From positions 62,001-126,000 of the forward strand of contig WYBP01000008.1 in assembly GCA_011525845.1 (NCBI GenBank): a stretch of DNA of 64,000 nucleotides, in the 5' to 3' direction. This document shows, in pieces, positions 39,734 through 48,062 of the stretch. This DNA comes from Gemmatimonadaceae bacterium (GTDB taxonomy: Bacteria; Gemmatimonadota; Gemmatimonadetes; Gemmatimonadales; Gemmatimonadaceae). The notes beneath the pieces were generated by a model. The model was not told the origin of the DNA, ran no database searches, and worked only from the letters and a program-made list of their open reading frames with translations. A program made the position numbers and the translations under genes. The stretch's first letter is position 1. Every line of letters begins with the position of its first letter.

Positions 39734-40603
39734 TCACCGGGGGGTGAGCCGCGCCACGGCCTGCTCGGCCGCGATGTACCCGAAGCTGGCCGACGGGCCC
39801 GACGCCAGCACGGCGTCCCAGGCCGCCCGCGCCGATGACGCCCGGCCATGCGCCGCGTGCCACTGACCCATCCCGTTGCCGATGGTCTGCCGCTCGAGCG
39901 CACTGGCGCCCGGGGAGAGGAGCGCCGTGTTGTCCAGCTCCCCCTTCATCCACAGCAGGGCACGGTGGTACGACCCGTTCTCGATCACGTCCCAGTCCGC
40001 CCGGACGCTGCCGAGGATCTCCTTCGCCTCCGGATGGCGGTCGAGGTGCACCAGCGTCAGCACCCACCAGTACGTGGCCGCGACCCGCTGGTCCACGTTC
40101 TTCGCCACGCGCGCATCCTCCTCCCAGATCGGGAGCGCACGCGCGTAGTCCGCGGTCACGAAGTACGCGAGCGCGAGATGGTACCGGATGTTGGATTGGA
40201 GGGTGCTGGTCGGGATCCCTCGCGCGTTCGGCTGGCCGTCGGGTTCGACCTCGTCGGGCTTCCCCGCCACCATCGCGCGTGCCTTCGAGAGGTCGGCGAT
40301 CGCCTTGGGGAACTCGCGGAGCGAGATGTAGCGGTGCCCGCGGTGGCGGAGCATGCGCGCGTCGTCGGGATGCAGGCGGACGCCGGTGCTGAAGATCTCG
40401 ACCGCCTTGGCGAAATCACCCGTGTACCCGACCCGACGTCCGTACCAGATGATCGAGTCGGCGTTCTCGGGGTGACGCTCCCACGCGGCCTTCGCCGCGG
40501 CCAGGGCGGCGTCGGGCGCGGGGGCCTGCGCGCATGCCGCCGTCGCGGCGCCAAGGGTGGCGATGAGGAGGGCGGCGATGGCGGCGACAGGTGGGCGGTG
40601 CAC
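39734..40603 (-). CDS. exported tetratricopeptide-repeat protein
   Basis: A 289-residue protein with a signal peptide (VAAIAALLIATLGAATAACA; the Cys could be a lipobox). TPR-like helix pairs follow: ADSIIWYGRRVGYTGDFAKA, ARMLRHRGHRYISLREFPKA and YHLALAYFVTADYARALPIW. It probably mediates protein contacts in the periplasm. GTG 40603 has GGAG five bases upstream. It is divergent from the lasso-type cluster and shares that upstream region, but nothing else ties it to the cluster. Confidence 0.75.
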   Translation of the reverse strand: MHRPPVAAIAALLIATLGAATAACAQAPAPDAALAAAKAAWERHPENADSIIWYGRRVGYTGDFAKAVEIFSTGVRLHPDDARMLRHRGHRYISLREFPKAIADLSKARAMVAGKPDEVEPDGQPNARGIPTSTLQSNIRYHLALAYFVTADYARALPIWEEDARVAKNVDQRVAATYWWVLTLVHLDRHPEAKEILGSVRADWDVIENGSYHRALLWMKGELDNTALLSPGASALERQTIGNGMGQWHAAHGRASSARAAWDAVLASGPSASFGYIAAEQAVARLTPR

Positions 40604-40614
40604 GGGAACTCCGA

Positions 40615-40675
40615 TTGCGGGTGGTCTGCGGCCGAATGTAGACTCCGACGCATGCGCACCGCCACCGCCGCGTGA
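40615..40675 (+). promoter_or_regulatory. candidate promoter and 7-codon leader ORF of the lasso-type cluster
   Basis: TTGCGG (40615-40620), an 18-base spacer and TAGACT (40639-40644) precede the first gene. Seven bases later an ATG (40652) opens a 7-codon frame (MRTATAA) whose TGA overlaps the PqqD-like gene's ATG at 40675 (TGATG). A transcript starting near 40651 would be almost leaderless for the mini-frame and could couple its translation to the PqqD-like gene. Inference from spacing only. Confidence 0.35.
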
Positions 40676-41001
40676 TGCAGCCCTCGCCGCAGGGACCGGC
40701 GCGTCCGGCGCCGATCGACGCCGGCGCCCTGGTCTCGGCCACCGACGAGCAGGTCTCCGCGCATCTCACCGGCGAGACCGTCATCCTCTCGATGCGGGAC
40801 GGGATGTACTACGGCCTCGACGAGGTGGGGACGGTCGTCTGGCAGCGGATCCAGCGGCCGACCCCTTTCGCCGAGCTCGTCCAGGCGGTGGTCGCACAGT
40901 TCGAGGTGGAGGCCCCGGTCGCCGAGACGGACCTCACCGCGCTGGTGCGCGACCTGGCCGCACACGGTCTCGCCGAGGTCCGTCCGACCGCGTCACCCTA
41001 G
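40675..41001 (+). CDS. PqqD-like RiPP recognition protein (lasso B1 type)
   Basis: A 108-residue winged-helix peptide chaperone of the PqqD/RRE family, which binds leader peptides and delivers precursors to RiPP enzymes. Diagnostic parts are the strand pair GETVILSMRDGMYYGLDEVG and the helix VVWQRIQRPTPFAELVQAVV, followed by EVEAPVAETDLTALVRDLAAHG. This matches the stand-alone B1 protein of split lasso-peptide systems. ATG 40675 (or GTG 40672) is the start. It is the first gene of a six-gene cluster, 4 bases before the methyltransferase. It is expected to bind the YRAPALRALG part of the precursor. Confidence 0.88.
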   Translation: MQPSPQGPARPAPIDAGALVSATDEQVSAHLTGETVILSMRDGMYYGLDEVGTVVWQRIQRPTPFAELVQAVVAQFEVEAPVAETDLTALVRDLAAHGLAEVRPTASP

Positions 41002-41005
41002 GGCG

Positions 41006-42163
41006 ATGTACACCCTCGAGGACTACCTCGCGATGGTCGCCGACGGCGGACGCACCGAGGCGTACCTCGGGGCGATGCGGGCCATGATCCGGCCCGGCGA
41101 CGTGGTGCTCGAGCTGGGCACCGGGTTCGGCTACTTCGCGGTGCAGGCGGCGCTCATGGGCGCGCGGCAGGTCTACGCCATCGAACCGGAGGACGCCGTG
41201 GCGATCGGCCCCGAGTTCGCCGCGGCGAATGGTGTGGCCGACCGCGTGCGCTTCCTCCAGGGCTACTCCACGCGACTCGACCTCCCGGAGCGCGCCGACC
41301 TCCTGATCGAGGACATGCGCGGCGCGTCGCCGCTCTTCGCGGGGCGGCTCTCCGCCCTGCTGGACGCGCGGCAGCGGCACTTGAAGCCCGGCGCACGGGT
41401 GATCCCGCGCCTCGATCGCCTGCAGCTGACGCCCGCCACCGCGCCGCCCACGCTCGGTCGCCACGCCCGCGCCCTCGCGCAGGAGCCGCATGGCGTGGAC
41501 CTCGCGCCCGTGCTCGCGCGCGTCGGCACCGGGTGGCGGCAGATCAACGGTGGCGACGCCGTGCCGCTCGCCCCGACCACCACCTGGGCCGAGCTCGACT
41601 ACGCGACCTTCACCTCGCTCAGCGTCCAGGGGAGCGCGCAGATGGTCGTCGAGCGGGCCGGCCGGCTCGACGGGTTCGTGAGCTCGTTCGAGGCCGACCT
41701 GGCGGAGGGCTTCGCGTACTCCACGGCCCCCGCGGCCGCGCGGATGGTCTACGACGCCGGGTGGTTCCCGCTCGCGGAGTCGGTGGACTGCCGACCGGGC
41801 GACGGCATCGCCATCCGGATGCGCGGGACGCACGACGGCTCCGACTACGTCTGGTCGTGGACCACGACCGTCACGCCCGCCGACGGCCGGTTCAAGGAGG
41901 TCGAACTGCGTCAGGACAACCTGGCGGACATCCTCATCGCACCCGGGCGGCTCCGGCGCCGCGCCGCGGATCACGTCCCCGTGCGCAACAGCGCGATCGA
42001 GATGCGCGAGCTCACGCTCACGCTCGTCGACGGCCGTCGCAGCATGGGCGAGGTGGCGGAGGCGGTGCGCGAGCGTTTCCCGACCGCGTTCCCGGACGCG
42101 CGCGCGGCGCTGCGTGCCGTGGCGGAGTGGCTCGCGGACGTCGAGGAGTCCGCGGGGCCGTGA
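41006..42163 (+). CDS. PRMT-like SAM-dependent methyltransferase with C-terminal PqqD-like region
   Basis: A 385-residue enzyme. SAM motif I is VLELGTGFGYFA, followed by VYAIEP. The order of the remaining motifs (RVRFLQGYST, DLLIEDMRGASPLF, ARQRHLKPGARVIP, then a beta-rich barrel) is that of protein arginine methyltransferases. Of the PRMT double-E loop only the first Glu seems kept, so true Arg methylation is uncertain. The last ~60 residues (TLTLVDGRRSMGEVAEAVRE ... LRAVAEWLADVEE) look like a second PqqD/RRE-type wing. It lies between B1 and the cyclase, so the precursor is the natural substrate; the peptide has one Arg in its tail. Confidence 0.75.
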   Translation: MYTLEDYLAMVADGGRTEAYLGAMRAMIRPGDVVLELGTGFGYFAVQAALMGARQVYAIEPEDAVAIGPEFAAANGVADRVRFLQGYSTRLDLPERADLLIEDMRGASPLFAGRLSALLDARQRHLKPGARVIPRLDRLQLTPATAPPTLGRHARALAQEPHGVDLAPVLARVGTGWRQINGGDAVPLAPTTTWAELDYATFTSLSVQGSAQMVVERAGRLDGFVSSFEADLAEGFAYSTAPAAARMVYDAGWFPLAESVDCRPGDGIAIRMRGTHDGSDYVWSWTTTVTPADGRFKEVELRQDNLADILIAPGRLRRRAADHVPVRNSAIEMRELTLTLVDGRRSMGEVAEAVRERFPTAFPDARAALRAVAEWLADVEESAGP

Positions 42164-42176
42164 CGGGGCCGCCGGC

Positions 42177-43997
42177 GTGAGCGGCTTCCTGCTCTGGTGG
42201 AGCCCGGAGGGCGCCGCGCTCGACGACGGGGCGCGCGCGCGCGCGGAGCGATTGCTCGCGCGCCGTGGCCCCGAGGGGATCGTGCGCCGCGAGGCACCGG
42301 GGCTCTGCGCGCTGCACTCCCGCTTCACGGAGGCGGCGGGGGCGGAGGACGACCTCCCGATCATCGGCGACCGCTGGGTCGTCGCGGCCGACCTGCGCCT
42401 TGATGACCGGGCGCGCCTGCGCGCGCAGCTGCGCGATGCGGGCGCCGAACCGGCGCGCGACGCCACGGACGCCGCACTCCTCGTCGCCGCGCTCGACGCG
42501 TGGGGAGAGGACGCGGCCCGGCGGCTCGTCGGCGACTTCGCCTTCGCGGCGCTCGACCGCCGCAGCGGGCAGGTCGTGGCCGCGCGCGGGAATCGCGGCG
42601 CGAAGCTCCTCTTCGTCGCGCGGACCCCGCAGGCGATCGCCTGCTCGAACGACGTCGAGCTGCTCGCGGGGCTCCCGGGCGTCGACGGGTCGGTCGACGC
42701 GCGGACCGTCGCCGAGTTCCTGCAGTCGGGTGCCCCCTGGTCCACGGCGCGGACCTTCCACCGCGGCGTCGCGCGCGTGCCGGCGAGCACGCAGTGGACG
42801 CTCCCCCGCGGTGGGGACGCCCGCGCACGTCGGGTCTGGGAGTTCCCGCATCCGTACGGCCCCCCGTTCCGCGACTCCGACGAGGTCGTCGAGGGGTTCC
42901 ACGAGGTGCTCGGCGCGGCGGTGCGCGACCGGCTGCGCGCGCCCTCGGCGAACGTGCTGCTGAGCGGTGGTCTCGACTCCTCCGTCCTCGCTGCGACGGC
43001 GCGCCGGGCATCCCCGGGGGTGCCCCTGCACGCCCTCACGCTCACCAGCGAGCCGATCCTCCCCGATGCGGAGAGTGCGTGGGCCTCGCGCGTGGCGGAT
43101 GCGCTGCACCTCCCGCACGATGTCGTGCACGCGCTCGAGGACGACACGCTGCGACACTGCGACGACCCCGGCCTGCGGACGCCGGAGCCGTTCGACGAGG
43201 TGGAGCTCACGAGCTGGCGCGGGCAGTTCACGCGCCTCGCCGGCCGCGCGCCGGTGACGCTCTTCGGCGAGGATGGCGACGCCCTGCTCGCTCCCCCCGC
43301 GCTTCCGACCATCCTGCTGACCCAGCCGTGGGGCGAGACCTGGCGCGCCTGGCGCGACTACCGTCGGAAGACGGGGGCGCGGCCCTGGGTCGGGCTCCGG
43401 GAGTGGCTGCGGGGGCGCCGCGCGACCGGGGTGGCCGACACCACCACGCCCGCCTGGATGCGCGCGGAGCACGTGCGCGCGCTCCGCGCGACGGAGCAGG
43501 GTCCCGCCGGGGTCCCTGATGCGCACTCTTCCCTCCACCCCAGGCGGCATCCGACCCGCTGGCGCGCCGTGGACGCGCTCGAGGCCCCGCTCTGGGAGAC
43601 CGTCTACTCCTCGCTCGATCCCTCGATCACAGGGCAGCCCCACGCCGTGGCGCTCCCGCTGCTCGACGCGCGCGTGATCGCCTTCGTGTTCGCACTCCCG
43701 CCCATCCCCTGGTGCCAGCGGAAGTACCTGATGCGCCGGGCGTTCCGCGGTGCGCTCCCCGAGGACGTGCTCCGCCGGCCGAAGACACCGGTGCGGGGCT
43801 ACTTCGAGGCGCAGGTGGCGCGATGGCGCGCGAGCGGCGGGGCGGCACGCGAGGTCTCGGCTGCCGTCGAACCGTTCGTGGACCGCGAGCGGTGGCGCGC
43901 GGTCATCGAGCGGTCGCCGGACACCGAGGCGGTGCTCGCGGCCTGGCGGGTGTACGAACTCGATCGCTGGCTGCGACAGCCGGCCGTGGACGCCTGA
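42177..43997 (+). CDS. asparagine-synthetase-like lasso cyclase (C protein)
   Basis: A 606-residue homologue of class B asparagine synthetase. The N-terminal glutaminase-like domain starts MSGFLLWWSP and lacks the catalytic Cys2, so it cannot use glutamine. The ATP-pyrophosphatase loop LLSGGLDSSVLA (SGGLDS from residue 263) is intact, as in lasso-peptide cyclases that adenylate an Asp/Glu side chain and form the macrolactam with the N-terminus. GTG 42177 was chosen to remove an in-frame extension overlapping the methyltransferase. The HPr-kinase-like gene follows one base later. Confidence 0.88.
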   Translation: MSGFLLWWSPEGAALDDGARARAERLLARRGPEGIVRREAPGLCALHSRFTEAAGAEDDLPIIGDRWVVAADLRLDDRARLRAQLRDAGAEPARDATDAALLVAALDAWGEDAARRLVGDFAFAALDRRSGQVVAARGNRGAKLLFVARTPQAIACSNDVELLAGLPGVDGSVDARTVAEFLQSGAPWSTARTFHRGVARVPASTQWTLPRGGDARARRVWEFPHPYGPPFRDSDEVVEGFHEVLGAAVRDRLRAPSANVLLSGGLDSSVLAATARRASPGVPLHALTLTSEPILPDAESAWASRVADALHLPHDVVHALEDDTLRHCDDPGLRTPEPFDEVELTSWRGQFTRLAGRAPVTLFGEDGDALLAPPALPTILLTQPWGETWRAWRDYRRKTGARPWVGLREWLRGRRATGVADTTTPAWMRAEHVRALRATEQGPAGVPDAHSSLHPRRHPTRWRAVDALEAPLWETVYSSLDPSITGQPHAVALPLLDARVIAFVFALPPIPWCQRKYLMRRAFRGALPEDVLRRPKTPVRGYFEAQVARWRASGGAAREVSAAVEPFVDRERWRAVIERSPDTEAVLAAWRVYELDRWLRQPAVDA

Positions 43998-43998
43998 G

Positions 43999-44970
43999 GT
44001 GCCCGACTACGAGGTGTACGGGCTCCGTGTGCGCTCGCCGGTGGCGTTCCCTCGGCTGCCGGAGGTCCGGGTCGCGGGTCCCGTGGACGTCACGCTCTTC
44101 TTCGGGCCCGAGGCGGGCGCACCGCGAGAGTGGGAGCGCGCGTACGTCTCGCCGGAACTCGAGGGGGAGCTCCCGGTCGTCGCCTACGATCGGTCCGCGG
44201 CGGATGGTGCCTGGCGACTCGTCTACGGCGAAGGCGTCCGCTTCACCGGCGACCGGGCGGCCACACGGATCGAGGTCGCGTACGACGCCCCGCTCGACCT
44301 CGACGACGTTCTCTCGTTCCTCGTGGGACCGGTGCTCGGACTCGCGCTGCGGCGGCGCGGGGTCCTCGCGCTGCATGCGAGCGCGGTGGTCATCGACGGG
44401 CTGGCGGTCGGGTTCCTCGGCGCCGGCGGAGCGGGGAAGTCGACACTGGCGGCGGCACTCGCCGCGCGCGGTCACGCCGTGCTCACGGACGACGTGCTCG
44501 CGCTGCGGCGGGATGGTGCCCGGTGGAGCGCACACCCCGGCTATCCGGAGATCCGGCTCTGGGAGAGCTCCGAGCCCCTGCTGTTCGGCACGCGCGGCGC
44601 GCTCAGGCCATACTCGGCCAACTGGGACAAGCGCACGCTTCCGCTCGACGCGAGGGGGTATGCCTTCGCGCGCGAGGCGGTGCCGCTCGGCGCCCTCGTG
44701 CTGCTCGAGGAGGCGGCGGCCGACACGCCCACCACCGTCGTGCGCCGAGGGGAGGGGGCGGAGGCCATCGTGTCGCTGGTCGGGAACACCTACGTCGGCT
44801 ACCTGCTCGACGCCGACGAGCGGCGCACCGAGATGCGTGCGCTCGCCGAGCTGGTGGAGGCGGTCCCGATCGGCCGGCTCGTGCCCGCCGGGGCGGGGGC
44901 CGGGCCGGAGGTGCTCGCGGACGCGGTGGAACGGTGGGTGCGGTCCGGGCGTGGCGTTCCGCCAGGCTGA
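43999..44970 (+). CDS. HPr-kinase-like protein (RiPP kinase type)
   Basis: A 323-residue protein with the P-loop of HPr kinase/phosphorylase: FLGAGGAGKSTLAAAL, Lys147, then AVLTDDVLAL as the acidic motif. The N-terminal half (YEVYGLRVRSPVAFPRLPE) resembles the HprK-related kinases found in lasso and other RiPP clusters, not the HprK that acts on HPr. Paeninodin-type kinases phosphorylate a C-terminal Ser of the precursor. Here the precursor ends Ser-Arg-Thr-Gly, so the target would be Ser56 or Thr58, if it acts on it. GTG start one base after the cyclase. Confidence 0.85.
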   Translation: MPDYEVYGLRVRSPVAFPRLPEVRVAGPVDVTLFFGPEAGAPREWERAYVSPELEGELPVVAYDRSAADGAWRLVYGEGVRFTGDRAATRIEVAYDAPLDLDDVLSFLVGPVLGLALRRRGVLALHASAVVIDGLAVGFLGAGGAGKSTLAAALAARGHAVLTDDVLALRRDGARWSAHPGYPEIRLWESSEPLLFGTRGALRPYSANWDKRTLPLDARGYAFAREAVPLGALVLLEEAAADTPTTVVRRGEGAEAIVSLVGNTYVGYLLDADERRTEMRALAELVEAVPIGRLVPAGAGAGPEVLADAVERWVRSGRGVPPG

Positions 44971-45026
44971 CGCGTCTGCAGGCTACACACATCGTGACGG
45001 TGCAGCGTCCGATTCCGGCGTGCGCA

Positions 45027-45062
45027 TTGAATCGCGCGGCGCACCTGCCGATACTACATGTG
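45027..45062 (+). promoter_or_regulatory. candidate internal promoter of the lasso-type precursor
   Basis: TTGAAT (45027-45032), a 17-base spacer and GATACT (45050-45055) lie in the 115-base gap before the precursor, in unusually AT-rich sequence. The predicted start, six bases on, falls on a GTG (45062) in frame with the precursor. A separate promoter would let the precursor be made in excess over the enzymes. Confidence 0.45.
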
Positions 45063-45085
45063 TGAGTCCCGCCTTCGAGGTCGAC

Positions 45086-45265
45086 ATGTCGAACACACCG
45101 CCCCGCACCCCCGAGACCATGCCCTCCGCCGCCGCGCCGCGCGCGCCGTACCGCGCGCCTGCACTGCGCGCGCTCGGCAACGCCGCAGACCTCACGCGCG
45201 TCGTGTCGATGATCGGCAACATGGACGGCGGGATGGGGAACGGGGGCATGAGCCGGACGGGTTGA
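45086..45265 (+). CDS. lasso-peptide-type precursor
   Basis: A 59-residue precursor. The leader has the RRE-binding pattern YxxPxLxxLG (YRAPALRALG, residues 22-31) and ends DLTR with Thr37 at the usual -2 position. The predicted core is residues 39-59: VVSMIGNMD, then a Gly/Met/Asn-rich tail ending SRTG. Asp47 is the only acidic residue of the core and sits at core position 9, giving a nine-residue macrolactam between Val39 and Asp47. GAGG five bases before ATG 45086 supports that start. A GTG at 45062 would add eight residues. A core beginning with Val and a Gly-rich tail are unusual for known lasso peptides. Confidence 0.8.
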   Translation: MSNTPPRTPETMPSAAAPRAPYRAPALRALGNAADLTRVVSMIGNMDGGMGNGGMSRTG

Positions 45266-46401
45266 GCATCGCGCGGCTGGCGGCACTCGTCGCGTCGCAG
45301 ATCAGCCGCGCGCGCCCCGCCGGCGGAGCGCCGCCGCCCGACACTGAGGTCGACTGGCACGAGATCGCCGCGGCGGCGGCCACGCACCGCCTCTCCGCCA
45401 TCGCCGCCCGCGCGGTCCCCTCGAGCATGGATCCGGGGTCGTCCGCCGGCCCCGCGCCCGGGATCGTCGCGCTGCGTGAGGAGGCGCGCCGGACCGCGGC
45501 GAGCGCGCTCGCCCTGCTGGCGCCGCTCCGCGCGGTCGTCGCCGCGCTCGACGCGGCTGGAATCCCCCACCTCCTCTGGAAGGGTCCGGCGCTCGCCGTG
45601 GAGGCCTGGGGGGATGTCGGCGCGCGGCGGTGCGACGACCTGGATATCGTGATCGCGCCGGCGGATCGGCATCGCGCCCGGCGGGTGGTCGGCGCGCTCG
45701 GCTGGCGCGCGCAGCACGAGATGTCGCCGCGCCAGGAGGAGGCGATCTACCGCGGGCGTGGCGCCTGGGAACTGCGGCACGCCGAAGAGGGTGTGCTGCT
45801 GGAACTGCATTGGTCGTTCAGTGCGCTCCGCTACCCCGGACGGCTCCCCGTCACCGAGGTGCTGGAGCGGTCGGTGGAGCTCGCGGTCGGGGGCGTGCGC
45901 GTACGCGTGCCCTCGGCGCCCGACGCGCTGGTGCTCCTCGCCCAGCACGCGACGAAGCACGGATGGAGCTCGCTCGAGGATGCCGCGGTATTCGCTGCGA
46001 TGCTGGCCCGTGACCCGGAGGCGTCGTCGACCGCCATGGCGCGCGCGCGCGAGGTGGGCGGACTTCGCGCGCTCCGCCTGGGGATCGCGCTCGCGGAGAC
46101 GACCTTCGGCGTGCGGGCGCCCGAAGCGCTGCGGGAGGACGTTCGGCGGGACCCGGCGCTCCCGCGGCTGATGCGGCAGGTCGAGGCGCGCTGGGCCGCC
46201 GGTGACGTGGCCTGGCGGGCGACGCTCGCGTGGGACCTCGCGTGGACCGATCGCACGAGCGACCGCGCCCGGTTGCTGGTGCGGTCGCTCGTCGATCCCA
46301 CGCTGCAGGAGTGGTTCGCGCTGCGGCTCCCCGATCCGCTCCTGCCGCTCTACCGGGTGGTCCGCCCCCTGCGCCTCGTGGGGCGCGCGTTGCGGCGGTG
46401 A
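45262..46401 (+). CDS. nucleotidyltransferase-fold protein of the RiPP cluster
   Basis: A 379-residue protein of the NTP_transf_5 type. The core reads HLLWKGPALAVEAWGDVGAR, then DDLDIVIAP, whose Asp-x-Asp would bind metal and nucleotide. Helical segments follow. Proteins of this type accompany HPr-like kinases in some lasso-peptide clusters, where they are thought to modify the phosphorylated peptide. The TTG start at 45262 overlaps the precursor stop (TTGA), so it is translated after the precursor. It ends one base before the convergent ychF stop. Confidence 0.8.
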   Translation: MSIARLAALVASQISRARPAGGAPPPDTEVDWHEIAAAAATHRLSAIAARAVPSSMDPGSSAGPAPGIVALREEARRTAASALALLAPLRAVVAALDAAGIPHLLWKGPALAVEAWGDVGARRCDDLDIVIAPADRHRARRVVGALGWRAQHEMSPRQEEAIYRGRGAWELRHAEEGVLLELHWSFSALRYPGRLPVTEVLERSVELAVGGVRVRVPSAPDALVLLAQHATKHGWSSLEDAAVFAAMLARDPEASSTAMARAREVGGLRALRLGIALAETTFGVRAPEALREDVRRDPALPRLMRQVEARWAAGDVAWRATLAWDLAWTDRTSDRARLLVRSLVDPTLQEWFALRLPDPLLPLYRVVRPLRLVGRALRR

Positions 46402-46402
46402 A

Positions 46403-47503
<1,101 letters not shown>

Positions 47504-47510
47504 CAGAAAA

Positions 47511-48051
47511 GCAGATGTGAGATGGGAGATGGGAGATGTAAGGTAACGACCCGCGGGCGAAGGCTCCCATCGCCGTTCCCCTCGCCGGCTAGCGTCGAGC
47601 ATGTTCCCGTTCCGAAGGCTGGCGGTGTGGGAGAAGGCGCATGCGCTCACCCTCCGCGTCTACAGCGCGACCGAGGGGCCGCAGACGCGACGCTTTCCCG
47701 GGTTGCAGGCGCAGCTTCGGCGCGCCGTGGCCGCGATCCCCACCAACATCTCTGAGGGATCCGGGCACGCCTCCCAGGCGCAGTTCAACCGCTTCCTCGA
47801 GATCGCGCTGGCCTCGGCGCGTGAGGCGGACTATCACCTCCTCCTCGCCAGGGACCTCGAAATCCTCTCCGAACGCGAGTACGCCCACTTGGAGGCGAGA
47901 CTCTCCGAGGTGCAGGGCATGCTCATGGGCCTCCGCAAGCGCGTGCTGGAACGGCTCCGGGAGAACAAGCGCGGTGAGCGGCCGAGGGGGGAGAACGGAA
48001 AGAGGGGAGGCCGAAAGGCCTCCCCCCTCCCATCTCCCATCTCACATCTGC
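47511..48051. mobile_element. S23/four-helix-bundle gene enclosed by 25-bp perfect inverted repeats (copy B)
   Basis: Bases 47511-47535 and 48027-48051 are exact reverse complements over 25 bp. Both are made of heptamers: GCA, then GATGTGA, GATGGGA, GATGGGA on the left. The left array continues one more unit (GATGTAA). Inside is one gene on the plus strand. A GNRA-loop hairpin at 48004-48025 sits just inside the right repeat. The element lies between two minus-strand genes, ychF and hppA. rRNA intervening sequences that carry S23 genes also have inverted termini, so mobility is plausible, but there is no transposase or visible target duplication. Confidence 0.6.
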
Positions 48052-48062
48052 AGGAGCACTAG
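47601..48062 (+). CDS. four-helix bundle protein, S23/bAvd family
   Basis: A 153-residue protein of the 23S-rRNA-intervening-sequence (S23) family. Its hallmarks are [58 protein letters not shown] and a final helix to about residue 118. The fold is a pentameric four-helix bundle in relatives, which bind nucleic acid; no enzymatic activity is known. The last ~35 residues (basic, then [14 protein letters not shown]) are encoded by the hairpin and the right inverted repeat and are not part of the fold. It overlaps the hppA stop by 4 bp on the opposite strand. No reverse transcriptase is nearby, so it is not a DGR accessory gene. Confidence 0.85.
   Translation: MFPFRRLAVWEKAHALTLRVYSATEGPQTRRFPGLQAQLRRAVAAIPTNISEGSGHASQAQFNRFLEIALASAREADYHLLLARDLEILSEREYAHLEARLSEVQGMLMGLRKRVLERLRENKRGERPRGENGKRGGRKASPLPSPISHLQEH
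48004..48025 (+). other. GNRA-tetraloop hairpin at the right end of the S23 element
   Basis: GGGGAGGCC (48004-48012), loop GAAA, GGCCTCCCC (48017-48025): a perfect 9-bp stem capped by a GNRA tetraloop, immediately inside the right inverted repeat. Such stable caps are typical of structured RNAs. It lies within the 3' part of the S23 reading frame. Confidence 0.6.

Noticed and set aside
44971-45085. Missing B2 leader peptidase hidden in the gap before the precursor
   Set aside because: Only 115 bases, with no reading frame long enough for the ~140-residue Cys-His-Asp protease.
47601-48062. Accessory (Avd) gene of a diversity-generating retroelement
   Set aside because: No reverse transcriptase and no template/variable repeat pair were seen nearby; only the four-helix-bundle family is shared.
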